DNA from: an uncultured Oscillospiraceae bacterium
GTDB lineage: Bacteria > Bacillota > Clostridia > Oscillospirales > Oscillospiraceae
DNA: 64,000 nucleotides
Direction: 5' to 3'
Assembly (NCBI GenBank): GCA_900754965.1
Contig: CAAEEO010000007.1
Span: forward strand, 124,001-188,000
The translations under genes and the position numbers were made by a program. The number at the start of each line of letters is the position of its first letter. Position 1 is the stretch's first letter. Below the pieces are notes generated by a model that saw nothing but the letters and a program-made list of their open reading frames with translations, was not told where the DNA came from and ran no database searches. Positions 42,668-52,848 of this stretch are shown here, piece after piece.

Positions 42668-44167
42668 ATGAAAAAAACAAAACTTCTTTCCTGGGTCTGT
42701 TTGCTCTGTGTGCTGATCAGTGTGCTCATGCCCACTGTCAGTGCCGCCGAGGCCCCTGCCGGCAAGTCCACCGCCATTTATCTGGCAGACGCAGATTCCG
42801 GCTATGTGTATTATGAACGCAACGCCAACAACAAGGTCTACCCCGCCAGTCTGACCAAGATCATGACTGCCATGCTGGCAGTGGAAGCCATCGAACGGGG
42901 AGATGTCTCTCTGGACGATATGGTCACCGCCCAGGAGGGATTCGGCTTTGACATGGAAGCCGACGGCAGCACCTCCGGCATCGTGCTGGGAGAGACCATG
43001 ACCCTGAAAGACCTGCTGTACTGCACCTTGATGGCCTCCGCCAACGAGGCCTGCAACATTGTGGGCATGTACATCAGCGGGGATGTGGCCTCCTTTGTGG
43101 AGCTGATGAACCGGCGCGCCGGAGAACTGGGCTGCAAAAACACCCATTTTGCCAACACCCACGGTCTGCCCAATGAAAATCACTATACCACGGCCTACGA
43201 TATGTTTCTGATCACCCGGCAGGCCATGGAATACGACCTGTTCGCCACCATCTGCGACACTGCGGAATATACCGTGCAGCCCACCAACAAATCCGATGTG
43301 CGCGCCCTGCTGAACACCAACGGTCTGATCAATCCCAACTCTGAAATGTACAAGGGATACTACTATGAGCCTGCCATGGGCGTGAAAACCGGCCACACCA
43401 ACGCCGCCGGCTACTGCCTGATTTCCGCAGCGGAAAAGGACGGCATCCGGATGTACTGCGTGGTCATGGGCGGCGTGATGACAGAAGATGCCAACGGTGT
43501 CATTGACCACTCCAGTTTTTCCGATACCATCGCCCTGTACGACTGGGTCTTTGAAAACTACACCCGGATAGACCTGGTCAAAGCAGAGGAACTGATTACG
43601 GAGGTTCCTGTCACCCTGGGCAGTGACGCCGATTCGATCCCGCTGCGGGCGCAAAACCCCATCTCGGCGGTCATTGCCAACGATGCCGACCTGAGCCAAC
43701 TGAAAAAGACCCTTACAATCTATGGGGAAGAAGGTTCCTGCCAGGCCCCCATTGACGAGGGGCAGGTTCTGGGCGAAATGACCATTTCGCTCAATGGCGT
43801 GGAGTACGGCTCCACCTATCTGGTGGCCAACCGCTCCGTGGACTTGAGTTACCTGCAGTCCATGGGCGCTGCCATCCGCAATACACTGAAAAACACCTGG
43901 GTACGGTTGGGACTGTTCCTGGTGCTGGCAGTGGTCATCGGCTACGCCGTACTGGTCATCCGCTACCGCATCACCTACCGGAAACGGCAGAAAGAACTGC
44001 AGCAGGCACGGCTCCAGCGGCAGCAGATGCAGGAGCAGGCGCAGCGGGAACGGATGTTTGCCGATGCCAAACGGCAGTCTTATCGCAGCCGCAGCGGCGA
44101 ACAGACGCCGCCTCCCAGCGATGTGACCAGAGATTACTTTGAAGAATTTTTCAGGGATGATAAATAA
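42668..44167 (+). CDS. Serine-type D-Ala-D-Ala carboxypeptidase (PBP5/DacF family)
   Basis: 499 residues from the ATG at 42668 (GGGAG six bases upstream). Signal peptide ends near VSAAEA (about 26). Active-site SLTK at 61-64, SAN motif in MASANEACN and KTG in VKTGHTNAAG complete the S11 triad. It trims the terminal D-Ala from peptidoglycan side chains. A C-terminal membrane helix (about 420-440) and a long charged, Gln/Arg-rich cytoplasmic tail are unusual compared with PBP5 and DacF, which use an amphipathic anchor. First of three co-directional genes. Confidence 0.95.
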   Translation: MKKTKLLSWVCLLCVLISVLMPTVSAAEAPAGKSTAIYLADADSGYVYYERNANNKVYPASLTKIMTAMLAVEAIERGDVSLDDMVTAQEGFGFDMEADGSTSGIVLGETMTLKDLLYCTLMASANEACNIVGMYISGDVASFVELMNRRAGELGCKNTHFANTHGLPNENHYTTAYDMFLITRQAMEYDLFATICDTAEYTVQPTNKSDVRALLNTNGLINPNSEMYKGYYYEPAMGVKTGHTNAAGYCLISAAEKDGIRMYCVVMGGVMTEDANGVIDHSSFSDTIALYDWVFENYTRIDLVKAEELITEVPVTLGSDADSIPLRAQNPISAVIANDADLSQLKKTLTIYGEEGSCQAPIDEGQVLGEMTISLNGVEYGSTYLVANRSVDLSYLQSMGAAIRNTLKNTWVRLGLFLVLAVVIGYAVLVIRYRITYRKRQKELQQARLQRQQMQEQAQRERMFADAKRQSYRSRSGEQTPPPSDVTRDYFEEFFRDDK

Positions 44168-44202
44168 ATTGTCCCGATAAACGACGGAAAGGAACGGATC
44201 TT

Positions 44203-45312
44203 TTGAAATTGGAACTTTGTATTCCCTGCCTGTTTGGCCTGGAGGGCCTGGTAGGAAATGAACTGAGACATATGGACATGGCCAATGTCCGCCCGGAAAA
44301 CGGCAGAGTCTATTTTGAAACAGATGAGGCCGGCATGGCCCGGGCCAACCTGCGCAGCCGATTCGGCGAGCGGGTGCTGCTGGTGATGGGGCGGTTTCCC
44401 GCACAGACCTTCGACCAGCTGTTTGAAGGCACAAAAGCCATTGCCTGGGAGCGGATGATCCCCCAGGACGGCGCTTTCCCTGTGAAGGGATACAGTCTGG
44501 ACAGCGCCCTGCACTCCGTGCCGGACTGCCAGAAAATCATCAAAAAAGCCGTGGCGGATCGGCTGTCCGCCCGGTATCACCAAAATTGGATGCCCGAGGA
44601 CGGCCCGCTGTATCAGATTCAGTTCGCCATCATGAAAGACCAGGCCGTTTTGTATCTGGACACCACTGGCACCGGCCTGTTCAAGCGGGGCTACCGCCCT
44701 GCCCATGTGGCCGCCCCCTTGCGGGAGACACTGGCTGCCGCTATGGTGGATATTGCCGGCTATCGCGGCCGCGGCGACTTCTGCGACCCCTTCTGCGGCA
44801 GCGGCACCATCGCCATTGAGGCTGCGCTGGCCGCCAAAAACCGGGCGCCGGGAATCGCCCGCCGTTTTTCCGCACAGCAATGGCAGAACTTTTCCCCGGA
44901 GATCTGGAAACAGGCCGTGGAAGAGGCCCGGGCCAGAGAGTTTTCCGGAAATTATCAGATTTTCGCCTCGGACATCGACCCCAAAGCCGTAGACATGGCC
45001 CGGGCCAATGCCCGCCGGGCCGGGGTGGAGGATTGCATCCAGTTCTCCGTGGCCGATGCCACCCAGTTTTCCCGCAGCACCCAGCGGGGCGTGATTGTCA
45101 CCAACCCGCCTTACGGCGAGCGGCTGATGGAGAAACGGGAAGCTGAGCAGCTGTATATCCGCTTTGGTGAGGCCTACCGTCAGACCACCGGCTGGCAGCT
45201 GTATCTGCTCAGCTCCCACACGGAATTCGAGCGTTCTTTCGGTCAGACCGCCTCTAAAAAGCGGAAACTGTATAACGGCACCATCAAGTGCGACCTGTTT
45301 ATCTACCGATAA
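44203..45312 (+). CDS. THUMP-domain class I rRNA methyltransferase (RlmL/YpsC type)
   Basis: 369 residues from a TTG with AAAGGA upstream. N-terminal ferredoxin-like/THUMP region (about 1-160), then a Rossmann methyltransferase with motif I FCDPFCGSGTIAIEAAL and motif IV VTNPPYGERL. Such proteins methylate guanine N2 of 23S rRNA (E. coli RlmL N-terminal half). Start 35 bp after the carboxypeptidase stop. Confidence 0.92.
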   Translation: MKLELCIPCLFGLEGLVGNELRHMDMANVRPENGRVYFETDEAGMARANLRSRFGERVLLVMGRFPAQTFDQLFEGTKAIAWERMIPQDGAFPVKGYSLDSALHSVPDCQKIIKKAVADRLSARYHQNWMPEDGPLYQIQFAIMKDQAVLYLDTTGTGLFKRGYRPAHVAAPLRETLAAAMVDIAGYRGRGDFCDPFCGSGTIAIEAALAAKNRAPGIARRFSAQQWQNFSPEIWKQAVEEARAREFSGNYQIFASDIDPKAVDMARANARRAGVEDCIQFSVADATQFSRSTQRGVIVTNPPYGERLMEKREAEQLYIRFGEAYRQTTGWQLYLLSSHTEFERSFGQTASKKRKLYNGTIKCDLFIYR

Positions 45313-45324
45313 GGAGGCCCTCCT

Positions 45325-46272
45325 TTGAAACACCTGTTCATCGTGAATCCGGCGGCCCGGCAGGGCAACCGGACCACTTTTGCCACCTCTCTGATCCGAC
45401 AGGCCTTTGCCCATCGCAGCGATGCCTATGAGATCTATGTGACCAAAGCACCTCTGGATGCCGTCAGCAAGATCCGGGCAGAGGCCCAATGGGAAACGGA
45501 TCTGCGGGTCTATGCCTGCGGCGGCGACGGGACCATCAACGAGTGTGCCTCTGCCTGTGCCGGCCTGGACAATGTATCCATGGCCTGTTTCCCCTGCGGC
45601 ACCGGGAATGACTTCGTCAAACTGTTCGGTGCAGAAAAGGACAAGTTTTTGAACATCAACGCCCTGATCGACGGAGAGATCACACCGCTGGACATTATTC
45701 GTGTCAACGACCGGTACAGCATCAACATTGCCTGCATCGGTGTGGACGGCCGTGTGGGCACCGGCGTACACGCCTTCGACCAGGTCCCGCTGATTGGCCG
45801 GGGCAAAGGCGCCTACTACCTGTCCGCCGTGGTGAACTTCTGTAAAAAGATCACGGACGACCTGACCATCCGCATCAACGGTCAGCTGTTCCAGGGTCCG
45901 GTCAACTGCCTTTGCATCTGCAACGGCACCTGGTACGGCGGCAGTTTCAATCCCGTGCCTGAGGCACGGCCGGATGACGGGATTCTGGATGTTCTCCTGA
46001 TCCGCGGACTGTCCCGGGTCCATTTCCCGGCGCTGTTTATGAAGTACGGAAAGGGGCAGTACGCCCAGTTCCCTCAGTACATCACCCATCTGCGCACCGA
46101 CCGGGTGGAAATCGAGGCTGACGAGGAGTTCCTGATCAATCTGGATGGAGAATCCCTGGTCACCCGGCAGGCAGAGATTCAGCTCATCCCCGGTGGTCTG
46201 CGTTTTCTGCATCCCCGAAACATGGATTACTTTCACGCTGAAAAGTCCCAATCCGTCCTTTTGGAACGCTGA
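45325..46272 (+). CDS. Diacylglycerol/lipid kinase family protein
   Basis: 315 residues from a TTG with AAGGAGG before it, 12 bp after the methyltransferase gene. The catalytic domain signatures of the DagK/YegS family are clear: FIVNPAARQG, CGGDGTINE and PCGTGNDF. Phosphorylates a lipid such as diacylglycerol or undecaprenol, likely for phospholipid recycling. Interfacial membrane protein with no TM helix. Confidence 0.92.
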   Translation: MKHLFIVNPAARQGNRTTFATSLIRQAFAHRSDAYEIYVTKAPLDAVSKIRAEAQWETDLRVYACGGDGTINECASACAGLDNVSMACFPCGTGNDFVKLFGAEKDKFLNINALIDGEITPLDIIRVNDRYSINIACIGVDGRVGTGVHAFDQVPLIGRGKGAYYLSAVVNFCKKITDDLTIRINGQLFQGPVNCLCICNGTWYGGSFNPVPEARPDDGILDVLLIRGLSRVHFPALFMKYGKGQYAQFPQYITHLRTDRVEIEADEEFLINLDGESLVTRQAEIQLIPGGLRFLHPRNMDYFHAEKSQSVLLER

Positions 46273-46369
46273 TTGGAGCACAGAACTGCCAATTTTATCG
46301 ACAGGAACCGGGGAATTGACCTTAGAAGTGCAAAGTTTATGAAAAAGTTGTGAATTTTAAATTTTCCTC

Positions 46370-46398
46370 TTGATTATTGGTTCCCATTGCGCTATTAT
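46370..46398 (+). promoter_or_regulatory. Sigma-A promoter of groESL
   Basis: -35 TTGATT (46370-46375), 17-bp spacer, -10 TATTAT (46393-46398), followed at once by the CIRCE operator. Confidence 0.8.
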
Positions 46399-46409
46399 AA
46401 CAGCTGTGG

Positions 46410-46436
46410 TTAGCACTCAGACAAATCGAGTGCCAA
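46410..46436. promoter_or_regulatory. CIRCE operator (HrcA binding site)
   Basis: TTAGCACTC, nine-base spacer, GAGTGCCAA: the consensus TTAGCACTC-N9-GAGTGCTAA with one mismatch. It overlaps the transcription start of groESL, so HrcA repression is expected; hrcA is not in the window. Confidence 0.95.
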
Positions 46437-46484
46437 GACCGCAGCTGTTTTTGTATATTAATTTTCTTAGGAGGCATATACATT

Positions 46485-46769
46485 ATGAAACTGAAACCTT
46501 TGGCAGACCGTGTGGTCCTCAAGCAGGTCAAGGCAGAAGAAAAGACCAAGAGCGGTTTGATCCTGTCCTCCGCAGCACAGGAAAAGCCCGAAGTGTTTGA
46601 GGTCCTGGAAGTCGGCCCCGGCGGCATGGTAGACGGCAAAGAGGTGAAGATGGAAGTCCAGCAGGGCCAGAAAGTCATCACCGGCAAGTACTCCGGCACC
46701 AATGTGAAGGTGGACGGCGAGGAATACATCATCGTCAAGCAGGCAGATATCCTGGCCATCGTGGAGTAA
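46485..46769 (+). CDS. groES: Co-chaperonin GroES
   Basis: 94 residues, full length. Begins KLKPLADRVVLK and carries the mobile loop region (EEKTKSGLILSSAAQEKPE) that docks to GroEL, and the VLEVGPG and VIVKQADILAIVE strands. Caps the GroEL ring. Upstream CIRCE shows HrcA control. ATG with AGGAGG upstream. Confidence 0.98.
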   Translation: MKLKPLADRVVLKQVKAEEKTKSGLILSSAAQEKPEVFEVLEVGPGGMVDGKEVKMEVQQGQKVITGKYSGTNVKVDGEEYIIVKQADILAIVE

Positions 46770-46877
46770 TCTCCCCTTCCTCAAACAGGTTTCAATCCCC
46801 GCAGCCCCGGGCTGCACGATTCCCTGTTCCCCTTGAACGGAACAGGATGTTATGAAATAATTGGAGGCTTAACTATC

Positions 46878-48506
46878 ATGGCAAAACAGATTGTTTACGG
46901 CGAAGAAGCTCGCAAAAAACTGGAATCCGGCATCAACCAGCTGGCTGATACCGTAAAAATCACTCTGGGACCCAAGGGCCGCAACGTGGTTCTGGCCAGA
47001 GCATACGGCGCTCCCCTGATCACCAATGACGGCGTAACCATCGCCAAGGAGATCGAGCTGGAAGACCCCTTTGAAAACATGGGCGCACAGCTGATCCGCG
47101 AAGTGTCCACCAAGACCAACGATGTGGCCGGTGACGGCACCACCTCTGCCACCCTGCTGGCACAGGCAATGATCAACGAGGGTCTGAAGAACCTGGCTGC
47201 AGGCGCCAACCCCATGGTCATGCGCCGCGGCATTTCCAAGGCCACTGATGCTGCTGTCAACGCAATCCGCAGCAACAGCCAGCCCGTTTCCGGCACCAGC
47301 GACATCACCCGCGTCGGCACCGTTTCCTCCGGCGATGAGACCATCGGCAAGCTGATTGCAGAGGCTATGGAGAAGGTGGGCCAGAACGGCGTAATCACCA
47401 TTGAAGAGTCCCGCACCGCTGAGACCTATTCCGAAGTGGTGGAAGGTATGCAGTTTGACCGCGGCTTTATCAGCCCCTACATGGTCACTGACACCGAGAA
47501 GATGGAAGCTGTCATGGACGACGCCCTGGTGCTCATCACCGACCAGACCATCTCCAACATTCAGGACATTCTGCCCGTGCTGGAGCAGGTGCTGAAGACC
47601 AAGAAGAAACTGGTCATCATCGCTGAGGACGTGGACGGCGAGGCGCTGGCTACCCTGATTCTGAACAAGCTGCGCGGCACCCTGAACGTCTGCTGCGTGA
47701 AGGCTCCCGGATTCGGCGACCGCCGCAAGGAGATGCTGCAGGATATCGCCATCCTGACTCAGGGCGAAGTGATTTCCAAGGATCTGGGCATGGAACTGAC
47801 CAGCGCAACTCTGGAGCAGCTGGGCCAGGCTCGTCAGGTAAAGATCACCAAAGAGACCACCACCATCGTCGATGGCAAGGGCGCCAAGGAAGATATTGCC
47901 GCCCGGGTCGCACAGATCAAAAAGGAAATGGAGAACACCACTTCCGATTACGATAGAGAGAAACTCCAGGAGCGTCTGGCAAAGCTGTCCGGCGGCGTAG
48001 CTGTCATCAAAGTGGGCGCTGCCACCGAGACCGAGATGCAGGAGAAGAAACTGCGCATTGAGGACGCTCTGAACGCCACCCGCGCAGCCGTGGAAGAGGG
48101 CATCGTTGCCGGCGGCGGCAGCGCATATGTCACCGCCGCAAAGGCTGCCGAGGCTGCCGCCTCCGGTCTGACCGGCGACGAAAAGACCGGCGCAATGATC
48201 GTTGCCAAGGCTCTGACCGCTCCCATCTGCCAGATTGCATCCAATGCCGGCGTGGAAGGCGCCGTGGTGCTGGATAAGGTCAAACGCAGCCGCAGCGTCA
48301 CCTACGGTTACGATGCTGCCGGTGATGTATACGGCGATATGATCGCCATGGGCATCGTGGACCCCACCAAGGTCTGCCGCAGCGCCATCGAGAACGCTGC
48401 CTCCGTGGCCTCCGTTACCCTGACCACCGAGTCCCTGGTGGCAGATATCCCCACGCCCCCCGCAGCTCCTGCAGCTCCCGATATGGGCGGCATGGGCATG
48501 TATTGA
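46878..48506 (+). CDS. groEL: Chaperonin GroEL
   Basis: 542 residues from the ATG at 46878 (GGAGG upstream), the family start MAKQIVYGEEARK. ATP-binding LGPKGRNVVL and GDGTTSAT; full equatorial, intermediate and apical domains. The C-terminal tail ends GGMGMY, a shortened form of the usual GGM repeats. Forms the 14-mer folding chamber with GroES. Terminator directly downstream. Confidence 0.99.
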   Translation: MAKQIVYGEEARKKLESGINQLADTVKITLGPKGRNVVLARAYGAPLITNDGVTIAKEIELEDPFENMGAQLIREVSTKTNDVAGDGTTSATLLAQAMINEGLKNLAAGANPMVMRRGISKATDAAVNAIRSNSQPVSGTSDITRVGTVSSGDETIGKLIAEAMEKVGQNGVITIEESRTAETYSEVVEGMQFDRGFISPYMVTDTEKMEAVMDDALVLITDQTISNIQDILPVLEQVLKTKKKLVIIAEDVDGEALATLILNKLRGTLNVCCVKAPGFGDRRKEMLQDIAILTQGEVISKDLGMELTSATLEQLGQARQVKITKETTTIVDGKGAKEDIAARVAQIKKEMENTTSDYDREKLQERLAKLSGGVAVIKVGAATETEMQEKKLRIEDALNATRAAVEEGIVAGGGSAYVTAAKAAEAAASGLTGDEKTGAMIVAKALTAPICQIASNAGVEGAVVLDKVKRSRSVTYGYDAAGDVYGDMIAMGIVDPTKVCRSAIENAASVASVTLTTESLVADIPTPPAAPAAPDMGGMGMY

Positions 48507-48542
48507 TCAAAGACGATACACTCCTAAAGGATACAATACCCT

Positions 48543-48575
48543 CCGGGCACCGCGAATGCGGTGCCCGGTTTTTTC
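48543..48575 (+). terminator. Terminator of groESL
   Basis: 11-bp perfect stem (48543-48553 with 48558-48568), tetraloop GAAT, then TTTTTT. Confidence 0.92.
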
Positions 48576-48670
48576 TTTCCCGACTGTCGATGTCCTGCAA
48601 ACTCTTGTATTTTCAGGGATAAAATGGTATGGTATAGGAAATATTCTTCCTTCCCGATGGAGTGTACAGT

Positions 48671-50083
48671 ATGGTATTCAGCAGTGCCAGTTTTCTCATA
48701 TTTTTCCTGCCCTGTCTGCTCGTGTGTTACTTTCTCGTTCCCTCGCAGTACAGATCGGCGCGAAACATCATTTTGCTCGGATTCAGCCTGGCATTTTACG
48801 CCTGCGGCGGTCCGCCCTTTCTCTTATTGATGCTCCTGTCCATCGCCATCAATTATGTCTGCGGACGCATGGCCGGCCCGGAACACCGCCCTCAGGTGCG
48901 AAAAGCCGGAGCCGTGCTGTCTGTGGTATTGGGTCTGGGTCTTTTGGGCTGGTTCAAGTATGCCGGATTTTTTGGTCAGATGCTCCACGCCATGCTCCCG
49001 ATCATTCCGGTTCCCCAGGTGGTACTGCCCATCGGCATCTCCTTCTTTACGTTCCAGGGGCTGAGCTATGTCATTGATGTATACCGGGGCGACGCTGCAG
49101 TGCAGACCAATGTGCTGAAAGTGGCGCTGTATATCTCTTTTTTCCCCCAACTGGTGGCCGGCCCCATTGTGCGGTACACCACCGTGGCTGAAGAGATTGA
49201 CGACCGGCAGGAGTCCGTCTCGGAGTTTTCCACCGGCGCCACCCGGTTTCTGTTCGGACTGGGCAAAAAAATGCTCCTGGCCAATGTGATGGCACAAATT
49301 GCAGACGCCGCCTTTTCCGCCTCCACGCCCGACGCTGCCTTTGCCTGGCTGGGTGCACTGGCGTACACCTTCCAGATCTACTTTGACTTTTCCGCTTACT
49401 CGGACATGGCCATCGGTCTGGGGCGGATGTTCGGCTTTCATTTTCTGGAAAACTTCAACTATCCCTACATTGCCCGCTCTATCACGGATTTCTGGCGGCG
49501 GTGGCACATTTCCCTGTCCAGCTGGTTCCGGGATTATGTTTACATTCCCTTGGGTGGCAATCGCTGCTCCAAAGCCAAAAACATCCGCAACCTGCTCATC
49601 GTCTGGGGTCTGACCGGCCTGTGGCATGGAGCAAGCTGGAACTTCATCTGCTGGGGACTCTGGTTTTTCCTGCTGCTGACAGGCGAAAAATATCTCTGGG
49701 GCGCAAGGCTGGAGCGACTGCCCACCCTGCTGCGGCATGGGTATGCCATGCTGCTGGTGATCATCAGTTGGGTGCTGTTCCGGGCTGAGACCCTCTCCGC
49801 CGCCCTGACCTATCTGGGCGCCATGTTGGGCAGCAACGGTTTTTCCGGCAGCGTCCAGGCGCTGTATCACCTCCTGGAGTACTGGCCGGAACTGCTGTGC
49901 TGCTGCATTGCGGCGCTGCCTGTGAAACAGTGGCTGCAAACCGCTCTGGAGCGGCGTCAAACCGCCCTTTCTGCCGCATTGCTCTGCTGGGGGCCGAAAC
50001 TGGCCGCACTGGCCCTGCTTGCCGCCTCTTACGCCAAGTTGGTCACCGGCTCCTTCAACCCCTTTATCTACTTCCGTTTTTAA
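48671..50083 (+). CDS. MBOAT-family O-acyltransferase (AlgI/DltB type)
   Basis: 470 residues, start with GGAG upstream. About ten to eleven membrane helices; the catalytic His is in GLWHGASWNF. The preceding ARSITDFWRRWHISLS stretch is typical of the AlgI subfamily, which transfers acyl groups from the cytoplasm to extracytoplasmic polysaccharide or other acceptors through a partner. That partner is the SGNH/DHHW-type protein encoded 12 bp downstream. O-acetylation of a wall or capsule polymer is the best reading. Confidence 0.93.
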   Translation: MVFSSASFLIFFLPCLLVCYFLVPSQYRSARNIILLGFSLAFYACGGPPFLLLMLLSIAINYVCGRMAGPEHRPQVRKAGAVLSVVLGLGLLGWFKYAGFFGQMLHAMLPIIPVPQVVLPIGISFFTFQGLSYVIDVYRGDAAVQTNVLKVALYISFFPQLVAGPIVRYTTVAEEIDDRQESVSEFSTGATRFLFGLGKKMLLANVMAQIADAAFSASTPDAAFAWLGALAYTFQIYFDFSAYSDMAIGLGRMFGFHFLENFNYPYIARSITDFWRRWHISLSSWFRDYVYIPLGGNRCSKAKNIRNLLIVWGLTGLWHGASWNFICWGLWFFLLLTGEKYLWGARLERLPTLLRHGYAMLLVIISWVLFRAETLSAALTYLGAMLGSNGFSGSVQALYHLLEYWPELLCCCIAALPVKQWLQTALERRQTALSAALLCWGPKLAALALLAASYAKLVTGSFNPFIYFRF

Positions 50084-50095
50084 GGAGATGCTCCC

Positions 50096-51280
50096 ATGAA
50101 ACGATTTTCCGAATGGTGCATGGTCCTGGTCTTTTCCGGAACCCTGCTGGGTCTGATGGCCGCCACCATTCTGCTGCCCAAGCAGCGCTATTCTTACTAC
50201 GAAAACCGAAACCTCTCGGATTTTCCGGAAATCACCCGGGAGACCATTCTCAGCGGTCAGGTATTCGACGATCTGGAAACCATGTTCTGCGATTATGCCG
50301 CCGGACGCAGCGCCATGCTGCGCGCTGTCACCTGGACAGATCTGAACCTGTTCCACCGGCCCGTGGTCAACGATGTGGTGGTCACGGAGGAACTGCTCCT
50401 GCCCTATTGGGCGCCGGAAACGGTGGACCCCACTGCCATACAGACCCAGGCTGCGCATGTGGCCGCCGATAACCGCCAGTTACAGGATTTGATTGAATCC
50501 TACGGCGGCACCTACTGCTATCTGGCAGTGCCCTGTCAGTACGCTTATCATGCCGACGGCTACCCCGCCTATCTGAATAACCGTGCCGGGTATACCGAAA
50601 CAGAGCTGTCCGCCCTGACCCAAGCCATGGCGGAGCAGAATGTGAATTTTGTGGATATGGGGCCGATTTTCGAGGAATTGGGCCATCCCGGGATATACAG
50701 TTCCGCAGTGGACAACCATTTCGGACTGTACGGTGCCTATGAAACATACCGCGCCGCAGTGCAGGCTGTCCAGTCCCGCTCCGGATACGCCCTCCCTTTC
50801 CCCACCCTCGAAGAAGATGTAACCTTCTCTTCTCTGCCGAATCGGTACATGGGTTCCCGTACCCGGAAACTGATGGGGATGCGCGGCAACGACGAAAACC
50901 TCCTCGTGGCCCAATTCACACAGGAGATTCCCCTGACGCGCTGGGACAACGGCCGGGAGACTGCCCCCACCGTCTATGCGATGCCGGCAGAAAATGAGCC
51001 GGTACTGTACAATCTCTACATGGGCGGAGATGTGGCCGAGACCATACTGGATACCCAGCGTCCGGAACTGCCTTCCTGCCTGATCTACGGCGACAGTTTC
51101 ACCAACGCCGTGGAGTGTCTGGCTTACTACAGTTTCGACCAGACCCGCAGTCTGGATCTGCGGCATTACTCGGAAATGCCTCTGACAGAATATATTGCAC
51201 AGTATCAGCCGGAGGTCGTACTCTGTATCCGGGACTATGAATCCCTGCTCAGCCGTGACGCAAATGGAAATCTCAGCTGA
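50096..51280 (+). CDS. DHHW/AlgJ-like SGNH-fold acyltransferase partner
   Basis: 394 residues. N-terminal membrane helix (about 8-28), then an extracytoplasmic domain. Block GDSFT (with Ser) and VDNHFG (DxH type) supply candidate Ser-His/Asp residues as in AlgJ/AlgX and the DHHW family, which complete acyl transfer to the polymer. Adjacent to the MBOAT gene in the classical AlgI-AlgJ order. Acceptor unknown. Confidence 0.88.
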   Translation: MKRFSEWCMVLVFSGTLLGLMAATILLPKQRYSYYENRNLSDFPEITRETILSGQVFDDLETMFCDYAAGRSAMLRAVTWTDLNLFHRPVVNDVVVTEELLLPYWAPETVDPTAIQTQAAHVAADNRQLQDLIESYGGTYCYLAVPCQYAYHADGYPAYLNNRAGYTETELSALTQAMAEQNVNFVDMGPIFEELGHPGIYSSAVDNHFGLYGAYETYRAAVQAVQSRSGYALPFPTLEEDVTFSSLPNRYMGSRTRKLMGMRGNDENLLVAQFTQEIPLTRWDNGRETAPTVYAMPAENEPVLYNLYMGGDVAETILDTQRPELPSCLIYGDSFTNAVECLAYYSFDQTRSLDLRHYSEMPLTEYIAQYQPEVVLCIRDYESLLSRDANGNLS

Positions 51281-51306
51281 TGGCGCAAACCCACTGGTGA
51301 CTGATT

Positions 51307-52839
51307 ATGAAAATCAAAAAACTCATGACACACATTTTCACCCGCCTGTTCCTGTTCGGACTGGCGCTGGTGCTGCAAATCAGCTGGCTGCTGTACACGC
51401 TGTACTCTTTCAGCGATTACTACAAGGTCATCAATATTCTGCTGACCGTGGTGAGCCTGCTGACCGTGATCTATATTATCAACGGCCGCTCCAACCCCGC
51501 CGTGAAACTGGCTTGGATCGTGCCCATTCTGGCTTTTCCCTTGGTAGGCGGAGTGCTGTTTCTCATCTCCGGCGGCAAAGCCCCCAAGCGGAAACTGGCC
51601 CGGGCCATGAATTTGGAGCGGAAACGCTCCGTGACCTATCAATCCGATTGCAAAGAAACCATCCGCGCCCTGAATGATCCAAATCTGGCCGGGCAATGCC
51701 AATATCTGGCGCGCCAGGGATTCCCACTGTACGCCAACACCCGGAGCGAATACTACCCCACCGGCGAGGAGGGCTATGCCGCGCTGATCGAGGAACTGGA
51801 AAAAGCGGAGCATTTCATTTTCCTGGAGTATTTTATCATCCATCCCGGCAAAATGTGGAACACCATTTTGGAGATCCTGCTGCGGAAAGCCCAACAGGGT
51901 GTGGATGTGCGGCTGATTTATGACGATGTGGGCAGTGTTTCCACCCTGCCCTTCCGATACGCCCACAAACTGGAACAGCAGGGCATCCGTGCCGTGGCAT
52001 TCAACCCCTTTATCCCGGTTTATTCCACCGTCATGAACAACCGGGATCACCGGAAGATCACCGTCATCGACGGCAATGTGGCCTTTACCGGCGGCTCCAA
52101 CTTCGCCGATGAATACATCAACGAGATTGAGCGGTTCGGCTACTGGAAAGACAACATGGTCAAACTGGAGGGGGAAGGCGTTTGGGGAATGACCCTGCTG
52201 TTTCTGGAAATGTGGAACACCCTGCGCCACACGGACAAAGACCTCTCTCCCTATCGCCCCACCCGTTCTGTTTCCGGAGACGGTTGGGTGGTTCCCTATG
52301 GCGACACCCCTCTGGACAATGAATATCTGGGGGAGAGCGTTTATCTGAACATGATCCACGGCGCCAAGCGCTATGTTTACATCATGACGCCCTATCTGAT
52401 CATTGATCAGGACCTGCAGACCGCCCTGACACTGGCTGCAAAACGGGGCGTGGATGTCCGCATTATCACCCCCGGCATCCCGGACAAGAAGATCGTGTTC
52501 GATCTGACCCGCTCCCACTATCCGGATCTATTGGAGGCAGGTGTGCGGATCTATGAATACACGCCGGGATTTCTCCATTCCAAAGTATTCGTCTGCGATG
52601 ATGAGTCTGCCGTAGTGGGAACCATCAACACCGACTACCGCAGCCTGTATCTCCATTTCGAAAATGCCTGTCTGTTCCTCAAAAACCAGGCCGTTCAACA
52701 GGTGAAAGAAGATTTTCTGGACACCCAGACCAAGTCCCAGCGGATTCTGCCGGCGGATGTGACCAAAAGCACCAAGGGCAAATCTCTGCTGTACAGCATT
52801 TACTATGCCATTCTCCGCCTGTTTGCGCCGCTGATGTGA
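51307..52839 (+). CDS. cls: Cardiolipin synthase (phospholipase D superfamily)
   Basis: 510 residues. Two N-terminal membrane helices, then two PLD domains with complete HKD motifs: HRKITVID with GGSN following, and HSKVFVCDD with GTIN. Joins two phosphatidylglycerols to cardiolipin plus glycerol. No strong ribosome site before the ATG, 26 bp after the DHHW-type stop. Its place within an acyltransferase operon is unusual and may only reflect envelope co-regulation. Confidence 0.94.
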   Translation: MKIKKLMTHIFTRLFLFGLALVLQISWLLYTLYSFSDYYKVINILLTVVSLLTVIYIINGRSNPAVKLAWIVPILAFPLVGGVLFLISGGKAPKRKLARAMNLERKRSVTYQSDCKETIRALNDPNLAGQCQYLARQGFPLYANTRSEYYPTGEEGYAALIEELEKAEHFIFLEYFIIHPGKMWNTILEILLRKAQQGVDVRLIYDDVGSVSTLPFRYAHKLEQQGIRAVAFNPFIPVYSTVMNNRDHRKITVIDGNVAFTGGSNFADEYINEIERFGYWKDNMVKLEGEGVWGMTLLFLEMWNTLRHTDKDLSPYRPTRSVSGDGWVVPYGDTPLDNEYLGESVYLNMIHGAKRYVYIMTPYLIIDQDLQTALTLAAKRGVDVRIITPGIPDKKIVFDLTRSHYPDLLEAGVRIYEYTPGFLHSKVFVCDDESAVVGTINTDYRSLYLHFENACLFLKNQAVQQVKEDFLDTQTKSQRILPADVTKSTKGKSLLYSIYYAILRLFAPLM

Positions 52840-52848
52840 AGTGTGCTT